Shown here in pieces: positions 34,848 through 47,496 of a DNA stretch of 64,000 nt (within the stretch, counting starts at the first letter, position 1; each line of letters opens with the position of its first letter). Source of the DNA: Oikopleura dioica (Eukaryota; Chordata; Appendicularia; Copelata; Oikopleuridae); NCBI GenBank assembly GCA_907165135.1, contig OU015567.1, positions 9,739,001-9,803,000 of the forward strand, written 5' to 3'. The notes under the pieces are model-generated. The model saw nothing but the letters and a program-made list of their open reading frames with translations, had not been told where the DNA came from and did not search any database. Both the position numbers and the translations under genes were made by a program.

Positions 34848-36552
34848 CTAAAGAGAATCGTCATTGCATGGGTTCGATCCGTCGGGATGCCAGCTTTTGA
34901 GGGTTCCATCTTTGCAGCAAGCTTTGAATCTGAAAGAAAAACTTTGAAATCATAGAAGATAGCTAAATTTGAGGAAGGATGTTCAATTACGCGGAGAGGA
35001 AGATCAGAGTGATCATTTATGCCTTGGTCAATGTACAAAATCAAAACGATTAAGCGGTCATTAAGGTGATTTACTCTTTCGATTGATTTACCTCGAGTCG
35101 TAGGCCTTGGATGCGATTTCATGCCCACAGCAGGAGTCGATTGACGTTTTACTTCGAGCAGCCAAGCTCGGTGAAGGACCCGAGCTATGATTCCATGGGC
35201 GATTTCCGAGGCGACATTGTAGCCTAAATAGGTGGATAGATGTGAGGAATTAATTTGAATCACATCAAGAGCTCAGACGAGTCTTTTTATGGGTTTTCAG
35301 AGTGAAGAATCTTGCCGATTGTTTCGGAAGATAGAAGCCGGCTCTTGAGAAATCATCGAAAATATATACCTTTCGTCGACAAGACACATCATATTCTTGA
35401 TGCTCGCGCGCAGATGCTCAGCTTTTCCGGAAGATAACTCCTTGAAGCTCTTTACTAAGTAGCGCTGGGCATATTCATTGTCACGCAGACCGTGAGTCCA
35501 TGCTTTCGGGATAATCCTAAAGAGAAATAAAGTGTGATGTCGTTTTCCATTCGTTTTCAGCTCAGGGGAAACTGTTTACCTATAAGGAACCGTGCGCAAG
35601 AGCGTTTGAGAAAGCGGATGGATGAAAACAACGATGACAAAAGCGTTTTTGTTGAGTTTCTCGATCTCAGAATTGATGTATTCCTTGAAGTAGAGGTTAT
35701 TATTTTGATCAACAGGGCTCTGTTTAGAGCAATCAAAAATTTTTCTAAGCTAACTAAACTACATGCGTAGTACTACACCTCTTGCGAGGTTGCAGTCAGC
35801 TGATCCCACAGGATCACACTGACTACCCGAGAGTCGGAAAGGCACAGGTTAAAAACCACTCGGTGCGACAAAATAAAACGTTCACTTATGGTGTTCAGTT
35901 ACCTCGTTGACTTGGTGCAGATCATCAGGAATGTTCGTTATAAAAAGGACGACAATGTTGGTGTGGCCCGACATGAGAGTAGTTTGCTCTCCCTTTTCCA
36001 AATCCTTATTGATGCGTTCAATGAGTGGCTTGATCTTCGGCCGAGCGGTGGTGGATTTAGCACGAGTGGATTTCTGAATCTGGCGGAGCTGCTTTGCTTG
36101 CTTCTTTTTCGTGTTTGTCAAGGATGATCTGAAATATAATTTTTGAATGAAATATTTCACAGTGATCTTCATATGCCCCATGTAGGATCGCTCAGACTCT
36201 TCGTAGCGAAATGGTGTAACTTTTTCCGGAAGTTTAAAATGTCACATTTGGCTTCATTTTATGAGCTAACAAAATCTCCATATAGTCTATATGATATAGA
36301 CGTCTAGACGGGGATTACCCATGACTAAAGTACTGTACCTATAGACCGCTCCAGGATCATTGGCATCGTTGTAATCATAGACTCGGACGCGATTGGACTT
36401 GATATCTATGCCCCTGACGAGCTCCGAAATAAAGGTCATCATTTCAGAAACGGCGGTTCGTTTTGACGTCGCGTGCAGCGGCAATGTCGACTGGACGGCA
36501 AAGTAGATGTTCAGCGGGCGCTCCTCGCCGCGCCATCTTCCGCAGTTGCCGA
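34848..36552 (-). CDS. vWA-like secreted protein with cysteine-rich tail, N-terminus missing
   Basis: Exons (descending) 36552-36339, 36128-35903, 35683-35580, 35516-35370, 35223-35092 and 34929-34848, all GT-AG with matching phases. A Rossmann-type start, 'RPLNIYFAVQSTLPLH', then 'TNIVVLFITNIPDDLHQ' and 'NAFVIVVFIHPLSQTLL' resemble vWA strands, but the DxSxS metal-binding motif is absent. The C-terminus 'SCCGHEIASKAY...KACCKDGTLKSWHPDGSNPC' has paired cysteines and indicates an extracellular location. The 36552 exon starts in phase 1, so at least one upstream exon (probably with the signal peptide) is unidentified; the frame does stay open upstream to 36637. The vWA assignment is an inference from pattern, not from strong similarity. 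Confidence 0.6.
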
Positions 36553-36639
36553 CTAAAGATACAGGTTGAGGTTGGGGTTCAATATAACAAGTGAAAAGTG
36601 AGCTCCTGAGGCTTTTATTTCTTCCCAAATAAATCATAA

Positions 36640-37460
36640 GAAGATTGAAGAATAAACGATTAGTTCACAAGATTAACAGTAGACAATTCAATGTCTAAAT
36701 CTACGTAAGAAAATGCTTGATGACGTTTGTAAATGGACAAAAAGGACTCTTTCCATTCTTTCAGAATATAATCTTCCCTTGCCAATATTGACAGACAATA
36801 TCACATGAACGGAAAATGCTTTCCTTTTTTACTGTCGAAGGAGAAAATTAAAATAATTCAAAATCACGAGGGAATCGCAATTTCTGCTTTTTCTAGCATT
36901 GAAGAGACATTTTCTTCTGTCTCTGCGTCACCCCTGCACATATGTTTCAAATGGAAACAAAAATCACGGGCAAAAGAATGAACATTCTCTTCTCGATCTT
37001 ATGTTAATTTTAATAGAATAGGTACAAATAATTATTACCTTAAATTTATTCTTCAAATAAAACTCATGACAAAAATTAACTGTTTCTTCGAAACGCTTAG
37101 AATCTAAGCCTTAGATACTAAAAGCAAAAAGTGGTATATAAAACTCCCAAAACGTGAAAAAACAAACTCTTCCGGTCAACATAAACCGGATGTATCAAAA
37201 CTTATAGAGTCAAACAACCAAGAATCGTGACAAATTCTTTGAGGTTTTTTATGAGATTGAGGATAAACAAGTGACTCTGCAGGTAAACAATCTACGTTGA
37301 TTCGAAATTCCAATGCATCTTTTTTCTCAGTATTTTTCTTTCGTCGATGTCATTTAATTTCAATTTACTACTGTAATTTGAAAATCAACTCAAGTGAAAA
37401 GGCACATGAGCCATGTGAGATGGCATGATCCTACACTTGCTTAGGCAAGAAATACAGTAA
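36640..37460. other. Spacer between the two minus-strand genes
   Basis: AT-rich; may hold the first exon of the vWA-like gene and the 3' untranslated region of the gene at 37461. I could not identify a convincing signal-peptide exon here. Confidence 0.35.
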
Positions 37461-38317
37461 CTAGTGGAAAGAATCTGGACCTGAACCCGGATAACTAAAG
37501 CCTCTTGGCCTTCCATCAATGGAAAAAGTCAACTTACGATCGAGAAGGGACGAAACAGCTGGAGCCAGATCCTCGTGACCCTCATGGCCAACAAACTGAT
37601 CCGGAAGTTTCGACAGTTCCTCCACAAAGCTCTTCAAGAGTGGAATTTTATGACATTTGTCGGAAAAATACACGCTTACTCTTTGCTGGAATCTTTCAAA
37701 TTCCCACGTTCGACGGTCGGCCTTCTCCCAATCTGATGCCTGCGACTTCCACATTTCCGTCAATGTAGCGTTCATTTTCTTCAGTTTCCTTTTGCTCAAC
37801 TTCATGCCGAGCAGCTTCGACTGTTTGTAGGATTTCCTTCTTTCCTGTCTTTCGCGTCGGAAAGCTATTCTCGCATCTTTCTCTGGCTTTTCTTTCTTTC
37901 CTCCTGCTTTCTTCAAGCTTACTTGCCCCTCGAATTCGTATAAAAGGTCCGCCCATAGTCCAGACCCCTAGAAGTATCTCAAAGACGTAAGAAGTTTGGC
38001 TCCTACCTCTTGGTTATCTTGGTAGTAATCTTCTATCCATGAATTTCCTGAGCCTTCTATCAGAAAACTCGCCTCTGGTTCCTTTTCTATCTCTCTGGCT
38101 GACCTCCTTTTAAAAATCTAAAGAAAATGATGAAAGAAATATCAAATTATTTTATCCACCATAATTTGCGTCTCATATCAGTACTACTGCCTACCAAATA
38201 ATTAAAAAGAGAAAATCGTGTCCTAAAGTATCAAACCTCTGCAGACTTTGCCAGCGAAAAAATCACTAGAACGCCTATTCCAGCGCTAATTATTGAAGCC
38301 TTGCTAAGGCGAAACAT
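37461..38317 (-). CDS. Small membrane-anchored or secreted protein with SGxG glycosaminoglycan-type sites
   Basis: Exons 38317-38237, 38117-38007 and 37967-37461 give 232 residues; introns of 119 and 39 bp are GT-AG and phase 0. The N-terminus MFRLSKASIISAGIGVLVIFS is a signal peptide or signal anchor. Then 'FLIEGSGNSWIEDYYQDNQEGSGLW' contains two E-G-S-G sites in acidic surroundings, the usual context for heparan/chondroitin sulphate attachment. The rest is strongly basic and helical ('ARIAFRRERQERRKSYKQS', 'WEKADRRTWEFERFQQRV'), ending PGSGPDSFH. Proteoglycan character is inference; family not recognised. Confidence 0.65.
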
Positions 38318-39286
38318 CTTCTTTCTTCGTTCTTCTTTTTTTTTCTTTTAACCTCTTTGTGTTTTGTTCTTTTTTTATCAAAAATGGTATGTTACAAGAA
38401 ATATTTTTTGTTTAAAAAAGTGTTGTTTGTAATTTTTAGTGATTTCAAATTTTAACGGTTGTAGATCTTCGCCCGTTGCTAAGAACGAGGGCGCGCGAGA
38501 GTCGAAACCTCGGACAAATTACCGGACACTGGGTGAGATAAACGACTGGTTCGGATGACTTCTCGGCAAACTTGAGCGCGGTATCATGCTTTTAACCTAA
38601 GCCAGACCAAGTCCAAGAGTATTTTTGTGGAAACAACTTCTCCCAAAGATATCATTTACTGAAGAATTTCTACTTCTTTTATTACCCAATGAAAATGTCG
38701 TTTTAAATTGTGAACTCAAAGTTTGTGAAATGTAGGGCCACAGCTCAGCGGAATAATAAGCAGGTCAAAAGATCCGAAAAATTCATTTTTCATCTGATTG
38801 CGAAAATATTCAACTTTTCGATTAAAGTAAAAACGAGCTTATAACAGGACTAAATCAAATAAGCAATAAATAAAACCTTTTTAATGAATTTGAAGCTTGT
38901 CAAGTCTAAAAAATTATTGTTGTTGACCTTGATTTTTCGGTGCGCAAATGCCCTGGAATCCGCTGTTTGGGTTGAATTTCGCTGTTAGAGCTTGGTGCCT
39001 ACTTCAGAACTTGGTTCATGGTAATCCTTGCTCGCGCCGACTCCCTGAAATTCGACGAATACTTCTAATCAACCCAGTTTTGCTACCCGTCAATTTTCTT
39101 TCTCGCCACTCGTAACTTTCAAGTGCATCAATCTGAACATTGACCCCAACTCAGACGTGCCAATAAAAGGGATTGGCTCCTTCTCAAGAAATTGTTAACG
39201 CGAATAAACGCGCGAATAAAACACTTTTCTTCGAAGAGAATTATTACCAGAAAAAAATCCGGAAGTCGAGAAAATAGTGCAATACT
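38318..39286. other. Divergent intergenic region (candidate bidirectional promoter)
   Basis: Lies between the start of the minus-strand gene at 38317 and the start of the ERG channel gene at 39287. Contains a small CG-rich stretch at 38485-38510. No exon seen. Confidence 0.4.
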
Positions 39287-42200
39287 ATGGGTGTGAAGAG
39301 GGGCATCAGGCCTACAGCCTTCAATTTCTTAGATGTTCTTGACACAAATCTACCGCCAGAAGGTGGGAAGCTAGAATCATCGTCTCGGAGAAAAAAATCA
39401 TATCTTTTAGATAGAAGATTTCTGATAATCAATAGCCACATGATGGTGATACATATTTCCGCCGAGTTCCAAGAGTGGTGCGGTTACAATCTTGCTGAAT
39501 TCAAGGAGCGGAGAGTTGACACTGTCTAAAATCCAGGACAGCCATTTTTTGTTATAAAAAGGTTTAAATAGGGTGTTGAACATTGTTGAGTCACGTTGGC
39601 AACAATATTGACATTTTCGGGGAGAATTTTTTGGGAATCATGGGATAGCTATTATCTCTAATATATTTAATATATTCGGAATTTATTACAAATGATTACG
39701 GTTATTCAAATGAAATCTCCTGACCCAGGAAGATGGTGTTGATATGTAAGAGGCTTATATAATTTTTCCTGACGCTTTTCACCGTATAAATTACCTTACG
39801 TAGGGTTAAAAACAACATTAGATAACAATTTCAATAAAAATATATCCTATATATTTCTTATAAAAGAAGCATCCTTCAAGTTGAAGATCTCAGCCTCTAA
39901 AAGACTCTTGGTCGATGATCCTCACTCAACACGAAAGTAAGAACACGTGACTCTCGCTAAACGCTCAGAATGTTGTTTCGACATCAGATTTGCTCCGGCT
40001 CAGGCTACGTTTTCACTTTCAGGGGAAAGCATTATTGTAGCTCAATAATTTTGAAAGGGAGCGGCGTTATTTACAAATAATCCGCAACAACAACGTTTGC
40101 TTGAACCAGAAAATAAATGACATCATATTTGTTTCAAATTTAAAATTTTCTTATTTAGCAGGAAAAATTTTATTTATGAAGCGATGAAAGAAGAAGGCGA
40201 CGTGGAAATCTCTAATCTTCATGTAAGGTAGGCTTTTCAAAATCGTGCGTAAACTTTTGTCTATTAAGCTTCATTTCCGTCAAATTTCCTTTAAAATAAA
40301 CGTCAATTTAAAAGATTTTCTAAGAAGGCTTTTCCAAAATTTACCCGGAAATTTTAGATTGAAAAGTGGCTGTTTGAAAAAAACCAAGTGTAAAATCCGG
40401 CCACTGAAGGACTCGGACAGTTCAGATGTAAGTCCCTGCACTTACCTTTATCACGACAAGCGTTTGACTGTTATTAGGATACTGTAACAATGTTCTCATT
40501 GACGTTCCACGAGAAGAAGGACAAGAAAGAGCAAGAGTCGTTTATTGAACTGGTACCAGATCTCGTTGATCGGATCAGGCGCGGATCATCTTCGAGACAC
40601 ATTTTAAGATGCATTTACTTGCATAAAATTACAGAACCAAACTCTCATAAGCCCTTTGCAACACGTGCACTTGATCAATCAACATGTAGCTTTTGTTAAC
40701 TTAGTTTTCAAAGTAAAAATGTGTTGATATTGATTTGCTGGGCCACAAAGACTTCTTGAGCCAAATATTATCAGTTGATATTTTGGTGATAGGATGAGTT
40801 CCAAACTTGTGGCGAGCACTGTGGGACATGGCCATCAGTTCTGCTGATCATGTAATTTGCAGTGATCTTTCTTGCTCGGAATAATTTTTCTGTTCAATTC
40901 AGCTGTAGTCACATGAAATTCGCATTCTTGCAAAATATTTTCTATTTCGATGATCCTCTGAAAAGAAGTTCCATGGGACAAAGAAGCGGACATACAGAGA
41001 TCCAGCGAGAAAGCAGGAGGGGTAAAGAGGGAATGAAATAGCAGCTCACGTTGACTTAAAATTGAGTCGTCCACCTTGGATTGAGCCGGGCAGCTCAAGC
41101 TCCTTCCGTCCAGCGATCCCGCGCTGGATCATTTGATGCTACTCATTTACAGTAGAAAAAAAGCAAAGCGCTTCGTCAGCAAAGAGTTGTTCCAAGTGTT
41201 AGATTCTTGTAGAAAGTAGAGTATTGTGAAATTCAAAGATAAAGTGAGACGAAACCCGATACCCTTGCAACGTTTCCATGATGCGCCCTATATCCCTCCA
41301 AAAAGTCAGAAACGGAAACGCTATACTATAAGTAACGAGGTGTTGGGAATACCGCGTTCCGACAGAGACGAGTTTAGCTCGTCTGGGAATTTGCTCAAGG
41401 GACGGAGACCTTCGCTGGCTGAGGAAAGTGAAGAGATTCTGAATTACTTGGAGGAGGATCCAGAATTCGATGGCTTGGAGATTAAAGTGCCTACATTTCG
41501 GCCACCTGCTGCACCTAGAATGCCACCGAAAGCGCCTTCCCGAGTATCCTTGGTCGGCTCCCGAAGAGGCTCTCTCCCAATCAACGATATAGAACTGTTC
41601 AACCAGGAGCGCCGCTCCAGCGGTAATCAAGCCACTTTTTGAACCCCTTTGAGGTTTGTTTAGAACACCCAAGACTCTTCAAGTCCTCCAGCGTAACGGA
41701 ATTCAGTGGTTCCGGTAACCTTAAGCTGTCCACATCACCTATGTGAGTTTGTTCAAAACATCGCCGCTGACATTTAAAATTATAAACTCTCTCCCTCAAA
41801 AATAGACCTGTTCTTTAGTAAGCGATCTACTGTAATGTTGGACAGTAATGGAACTCAGATATTCGCTCAACACGCTGAAGATCGACCAAGAAGAGGAATG
41901 GGAATTCCAGGAAGATACACAGAAGTAAGTCCCTCTCTTGCGAGTAAATACAGTACGTGGCAGTAAATCAGGCGCTAAGAAATCGACAGGATAATATATC
42001 AGACAAATGTGCTCAGAACTCCCAATTAAACTAGAATAGCAACAGAAAGCTGAGTTCGAGAGGAACTCCCTTTGATGAATTTTTAAAATATGAATTATGG
42101 CGGAAAAGAATGAAAGAGATAAAAAAGAAAGAAGAAGGGTCCGGCGTAGTGCAGTGAGTAAAACAATTTGACTATGAGAGAGTCTGAAGCAAGTTTTCGA

Positions 42201-45200
42201 AGATTTTCCCCAATTGCTAAGCTTTCCTATCTGCGGGATCAGAAAAGTAATTTAAAATACAAGTCATGTTTCTTCATGTTTCATTGTTGCGCGTTTTCGG
42301 TTGTGTTGAACATGAAAAAAGGGAGGAATTAAAAGAAAACTTAAAAACCGCCAGACAATCGCGGCTAAAGAGCGGTTGTTCGCGAACCGAAACGAAATAA
42401 CCAGCCCCAGAGCATCGATCATACATGAGGTGATTCAACAATTGAATGTGAATCTATAAGTCTAAATAATAAATCTTAAAAAAATAAGTTCCGACAACTC
42501 ATCCAATTGTCCGTCGATTAAAGTTCCGCTTTCTCTACTTTTAACTTTTTAACCATGAGAGATAAGCAATTTTATATAGAGGATAAGAGACGAAGGCTGG
42601 AAGCCAAGGCTAAAGAAGAAAAGCATAAAACAATGTCGATTGTCTACTCGACACTTTTTTCTCCCATTTCTATCGCTAAGGAGTTCAAATAGCATTTTTT
42701 CGATGACTAGTTTTTTGACATGAATTTTTGTCTTATCATTTGTCGTTCCCCTGAATTTTCCTCGACAAGTCCCATTTTAGCTTGAATTGAACTTCAAAGA
42801 AAGCGCTAAACAAGGACACTTTCGGAGTAAGTACTTAGCGGAGTAAAAATCATTTTACTCGAAGGGTTTAATCGCCTTCTGCGTACTAATTGAGCGTTGG
42901 AATCAATTTCCGGAATTGCGCCAAGTTGACTTCCCCTTGACATTTATTTCAGGTCCTGTCTCTTGGGGACGATCCACCCTTTCTGGACTCCGGCCTCAAG
43001 AAGATAGACAAAGAGCCCTGGATCATTTTGCATTACTCGCCCTTCAAGGCTTGCTGGGACTGGATAGTTTTGATTCTCGTCATTTACACTGCAGTTGTCA
43101 CGCCCTTTTCTGCCGCGTTTGTCTTTGACGGCAACTTGCAGGAGAAAAATCAACAACTCGGGTACTGCCTGAGCAATCGAGAGGATACCTGGTTCAATTA
43201 AGGGTTATCAAGTTCAAGTTTTTCGTTCGATGAAGATATCGCTTAATAACCAAGAGTACAGTTGTCTGAAACTAAATGGTCTCATCGTGGTGGAAACAAT
43301 CGTCGACATCATGTTCATCATCGATATTTTCATCAACTTTATGACTACCTATGTCAGTACAAACGATGAAGTCATAACGGACAAGAAACGAATCGCCATC
43401 CACTACTTCAAGGTAGAACGTTTTCTGTATATTTCATATTTATTCTAATATTTTAGGGGTGGTTCATCATTGATCTCCTGGCAGCGATTCCGTTTGATAT
43501 CCTTGTTCCGATGGAAGCTTTAAATTCAATGGTGAGTTGTTACTTAATCGCGCGCTTATCTTCTGTTTATTTTCCCCGCCTAAACAACACAAGGGCATTT
43601 CTCAGGAAATGAGAAGTCTGGATCTCTAGAATATAATGTCCGATAACCGGCAGTCCTCCAAGCTACGATGGCCGAGTGGTTAAGGCGTTGGACTTGAAAT
43701 CCAATGGGGTCTCCCCGCGTAGGTTCAAATCCTGCTCGTAGCGCCATTTTTGCCCCCGGCGAGTGTCCTCTAATTTTATTTCTAGATCGGTAGTGGCGAT
43801 TCTACGGAAGTGGCGGAAATGAAACAGGTAATTATTAACGATTTTTGCCCCTTTTATCTAAAAAATATCAGATTTTTAAGTAAAAAAAGCTTCAACAGTA
43901 AATTTTCGATTACTCAAGTTCAAGTAGCAAATCAAAAGCTCAAGGCAAAATTTTCTAATGATCTGATTTCTTGCGAATGAAAAATTCCAACATGAACCTA
44001 AAAATGCAATTACATAGATTTAGAAATTAGAAACCCCTTCGCTCCTTTCAATTTGTTAACATAAACGACATTCCGGTTTCTTCTGGTCGAGTTCAGCCGG
44101 GTTTTTCTACGAAACAGACCCGGCTGACACTACCTTACCTAATCTTTTCCTAATAATCTTCCACTAAATTGAACGTAATTGAAAGACAGCACTGGTCGGA
44201 TTGATGAAAACGGCTCGGCTACTCCGTCTCGTTCGGGTCGCAAGAAAAATCGATCGATATTCTGAATATGGTGCTGCTGTTCTTGTCCTGTTGATGGCGT
44301 TTTTCGTTCTTCTGGCGCACTGGCTGGCTTGCATCTGGTACGCGATTGGAATGGCTGAGCATAGCGAGTTTGGATGGGTTACCGTGGGTTCTCTTTATTG
44401 TAGAAAAAATGATCATTTGATTATTCTAGTATCTTGGCGAGTCGATAAACGTTCCTCTGATCATCGAAAACAACGTTGTAAAAGACGGCCCCACTGTAAA
44501 GCAAAAGTACATCACAGCAATGTACTTCACCTTCAGGTACCTTAAACTTTTTAAGCCTCGGAGAGCGTTTTTCTAGCGCTCCGCGAATCAAATTAAAAAC
44601 GAGTACGGCCCGTTTTCAACCTTTTTAGAAATCGGCTTCCGTTCTAATTGAATTGTTTACAAAGAAAAGAGATCAATTTTTCACTGATTTTGTAAAGCAA
44701 GGCGAAAAATGAGAATTGACCTTATGCAATTTTTTCCAGCCGACTCCTGCAGAAAGAGTTATTGGCATTTTCGAGCGATAATGATTTTTTCAATGCTTCG
44801 AACATTTTAAAGAGAACAGCTCCAACTGGGACCGAAATGAGAAGGTCGCGCTGGGGCGAGATCAAAAGCTCTGACGAGCGGTTTGAAGTGTGAAGAAAGG
44901 CTTTAGAGGAATTCTGGGCGAAAATTTAATCCAAGTTTAGCTCCCTCACATCGGTTGGTTTTGGAAATGTCTCGCCGAATACCAATATTGAGAAGATGTT
45001 CTCCTGCTGCGTTATGGTCATTGGATGTGAGTTTGATAAAAGACCTAATTAGTTATTTCGCGTGTTATTCTGTCTTTAGCTCTTTTCTACGCAACAATCT
45101 TTGGTAACGTTTCTGCCATCATCCAACGTCTCTACTCCGGTACCTCCAAATACCATGCTCAAATCGCCAAAGTGAAGGAGTTCTCTCGCTTCCATCAGAT

Positions 45201-46787
45201 TCCGAATCCACTCAGAAGCAGGCTTGAGGAATTCTGCCAGGTATCGGCTGTGTTGTCACGTGACACGCGTACTCGCTTGGTAGAATGAACACGTTTAGTA
45301 TACTGGTAGAATTTTCGAGATCAGCATTTACAAGTAAAAAGTCAGTCTTATATAACCTAAAGCGCTGGAAACACCTTGAGTGTCGCTCTTTTTATTCACT
45401 GGAACGCATCTGCCTCAACATTAGTTTGAAGCTTTATGATTCGACATGACGGTGAACAAAATTCGAATTGTATGTATAAGTTCCGGTTCCCTTACCGTAC
45501 TTTTAATACTGCAGAAAATGCTGTCAAAGAACGATAGGCTGGAAAATATCAATCTATAGCTCATTTTCTCTACAAAAATTAGACTCAACACTAAACAGCA
45601 TCAATCTCAGCGCGCTTGGAGCTTGACCAACGGAATCGACATGACTCAAGTCCTTCGAAGTTTTCCGGAATGTCTTCAGGCTGACATCTGCTATGGGATT
45701 TATATTATCTCATCTTTTCTTCCATAATATGGCAGTCAAATGGTCCATTTGAGATGGTAGTGGTTAAAATTTCCGGCACACCTTTTGCCCTTTCCATTTT
45801 ATCAATTTATTACTCGGAGGAATTTTGCATTTCCAATGAAAAATTTTCGATTATAAATCCCATATTTCCGTCTTCATTTAAATCGAAACTTGCTTGAGAC
45901 GTGTCCCGCTTTTAAAGACGCCGATCCCGGCTGTCTTCGAACACTTTCGATGCGTTTCAAAACGACGCATGCCCCGGCTGGTGACACGCTTGTTCACAGA
46001 GGCGATCTCCTTTTGGCACTGTATTTTGTCTCCAAGGGCAGCTTGGAGGTGCTCATTGATGAGAGGACAGTAGTGGCAATTCTGAGCAAGGGAGATGTTT
46101 TTGGTGAGACCGTTAGGAGGCCGGGCGCGGTTGGGAAAGCATCGGCGACGGTTAGATCTTTGACTCCTTGTGACATGCACAAAATAACCAGATCTGATCT
46201 AATGGAGGTATGAGCGGACTAAGTTGCTAAGATTTCAATAGATAGGTGCTTGCCATGTACCCGGAATACGCCGAGAAGTTTTGGAAGAATTTGAAGATCA
46301 CTTACGACCTCCACGACGAGTCAACATCGCCAATTTATGTTGATGAAGCGGTGATTCGAAGCTCAAGTCGGCCTCACGGAGCCCCTGGACCGGGTCTGTG
46401 GGGGGCTCAGACATCAATTGACGAAGGAAGTTTGCATCATCAAAGTCCAAAGCCAGTGATAAGCCCCAGACTCGGAACCTATAATTCTAAAAGAAGAGAC
46501 AGGTATCAATTCTACTCAATTTCCATAGGCTTCATATTTTACTAGTCTTCCCGACATTATCAAGCTACGAGATGAAAGTCTTCAAAAATTTGAAAGAAGA
46601 CTTGACAATATGGACTCACGACTTGATAGGTAGCTAAGCGTTGTTCTTTATTGACAAAACAATGCGAATTAGAATCGAGTCCGCCATCGTGAATTTGTCT
46701 AATGCGCTGACAAGGCCTGCAACTCGAGACTCTATCAGTCGAGAAAACGAATTAAACGAACAGGTAACACAGCTTCGGCTTGCCTAA
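39287..46787 (+). CDS. KCNH: ERG-type (KCNH2/6/7-like) voltage-gated potassium channel
   Basis: N-terminal PAS/eag region: 39287-39362 ([19 protein letters not shown]) and 39411-39523 ('[20 protein letters not shown]'), then pieces around 40165-40228, 40360-40430 and 40478-40600. A Ser-rich linker is at 41226-41640 and following. Pore region exons are 42953-43191 (S1, '[13 protein letters not shown]'), 43262-43412 (S2-S3), 43457-43531, 43786-43827, 44186-44383 (S4 '[10 protein letters not shown]' and S5), 44430-44536 and 44941-45026 with the filter SVGFGN. C-linker: 45080-45240 ('FHQIPNPLR') and 45599-45691. Cyclic-nucleotide-binding homology domain: 45872-46207 and 46246-46502 ('[18 protein letters not shown]'). 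A short coiled coil precedes the stop at 46787. SVGFGN and the S4-S5 sequence place it in the ERG subfamily, which carries the repolarising IKr-type current. Some N-terminal exon borders are unresolved and one exon lacks an AG acceptor. Confidence 0.93.
43662..43743 (+). tRNA. tRNA-Ser (anticodon UGA)
   Basis: 82-nt cloverleaf: acceptor stem GCTACGA / TCGTAGC with discriminator G, D arm 'GGCCGAGTGGTTAAGGC', anticodon stem-loop TTGGA-CTTGAAA-TCCAA (anticodon TGA), long serine variable arm and T arm GTAGG-TTCAAAT-CCTGC. A TTTTT terminator starts at 43747. It lies inside an intron of the ERG channel gene on the same strand. Confidence 0.95.
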
Positions 46788-47496
46788 GAGTCTAACCGGC
46801 CCTTAATCCCGCTTCTGCTTTGATACCTAATACTCTCAAATAGAATCATCTAGTATTTTAAAAACTTCAAGTTCATTGAATTTTAAGAATGCTCTTCATG
46901 AAACTCCCTAAAAACCTCTTCAAGAAATGACTGTTACTGCTTTCTGAATTAACCTGCAATAAAAACAAACAATCCATTGAATTTTATGCATCTTTTATTT
47001 ATTTTTCATTTTTATGATCTTTTCAATAGTCTAACGTCAGATAGGAGGCAAAATTTAAATGAATTTCTAAAGTTTTTTTTTGTATTTTTTTGTTTCTTCG
47101 CACTGAACGTTACTGAGGTGGAATTTGGAAAGTTCGCGGAAATGTCGATAGATACCCAGTGAGAGCTCCTAATCACATGTAAAGTTTTCATAGTAGGAGT
47201 CGCAGAAGTGAGAAGGACGAGCCAAAGGATACAGAAAATGGTTTCGTTGTCGCGGGATGCTGTTTTCGCTGTTGCAGGTGTGGTTGGTTTGTTCGCGAGA
47301 TGCATACTTGAGGGCAGTGCTCCTGCACCTCTGTAAAATATATACTGAAATAAGTTGATTAGCTTATTCGATCTCCAAGACATTTGTCTTACCAATAAAG
47401 GGCAGAGAATTCTTCCAAGGCACGGTGTGTTAATCAATAATACTTCTAAACAGCTGTATTAGGAGTGTTCTTTATATTTGGTAAAAGAAACCTGAT
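46788..47496. other. Region between convergent genes, with a possible minus-strand exon
   Basis: Mostly AT-rich. On the minus strand around 47332-47175 is an exon-like stretch after a 'tattttacag' acceptor. In one frame it reads as a cysteine-containing tail ('CRSTALKYASREQTNHTC', ending ENFTCD) with two N-glycosylation sites. It could be an alternative 3' exon of the collagen gene above or a separate gene; unresolved. Confidence 0.3.

Noticed and set aside
34860-34890. tRNA B-box-like GGGTTCGATCC
   Set aside because: No acceptor, D or anticodon arm can be folded around it, and it is coding sequence of the vWA-like gene on the other strand.
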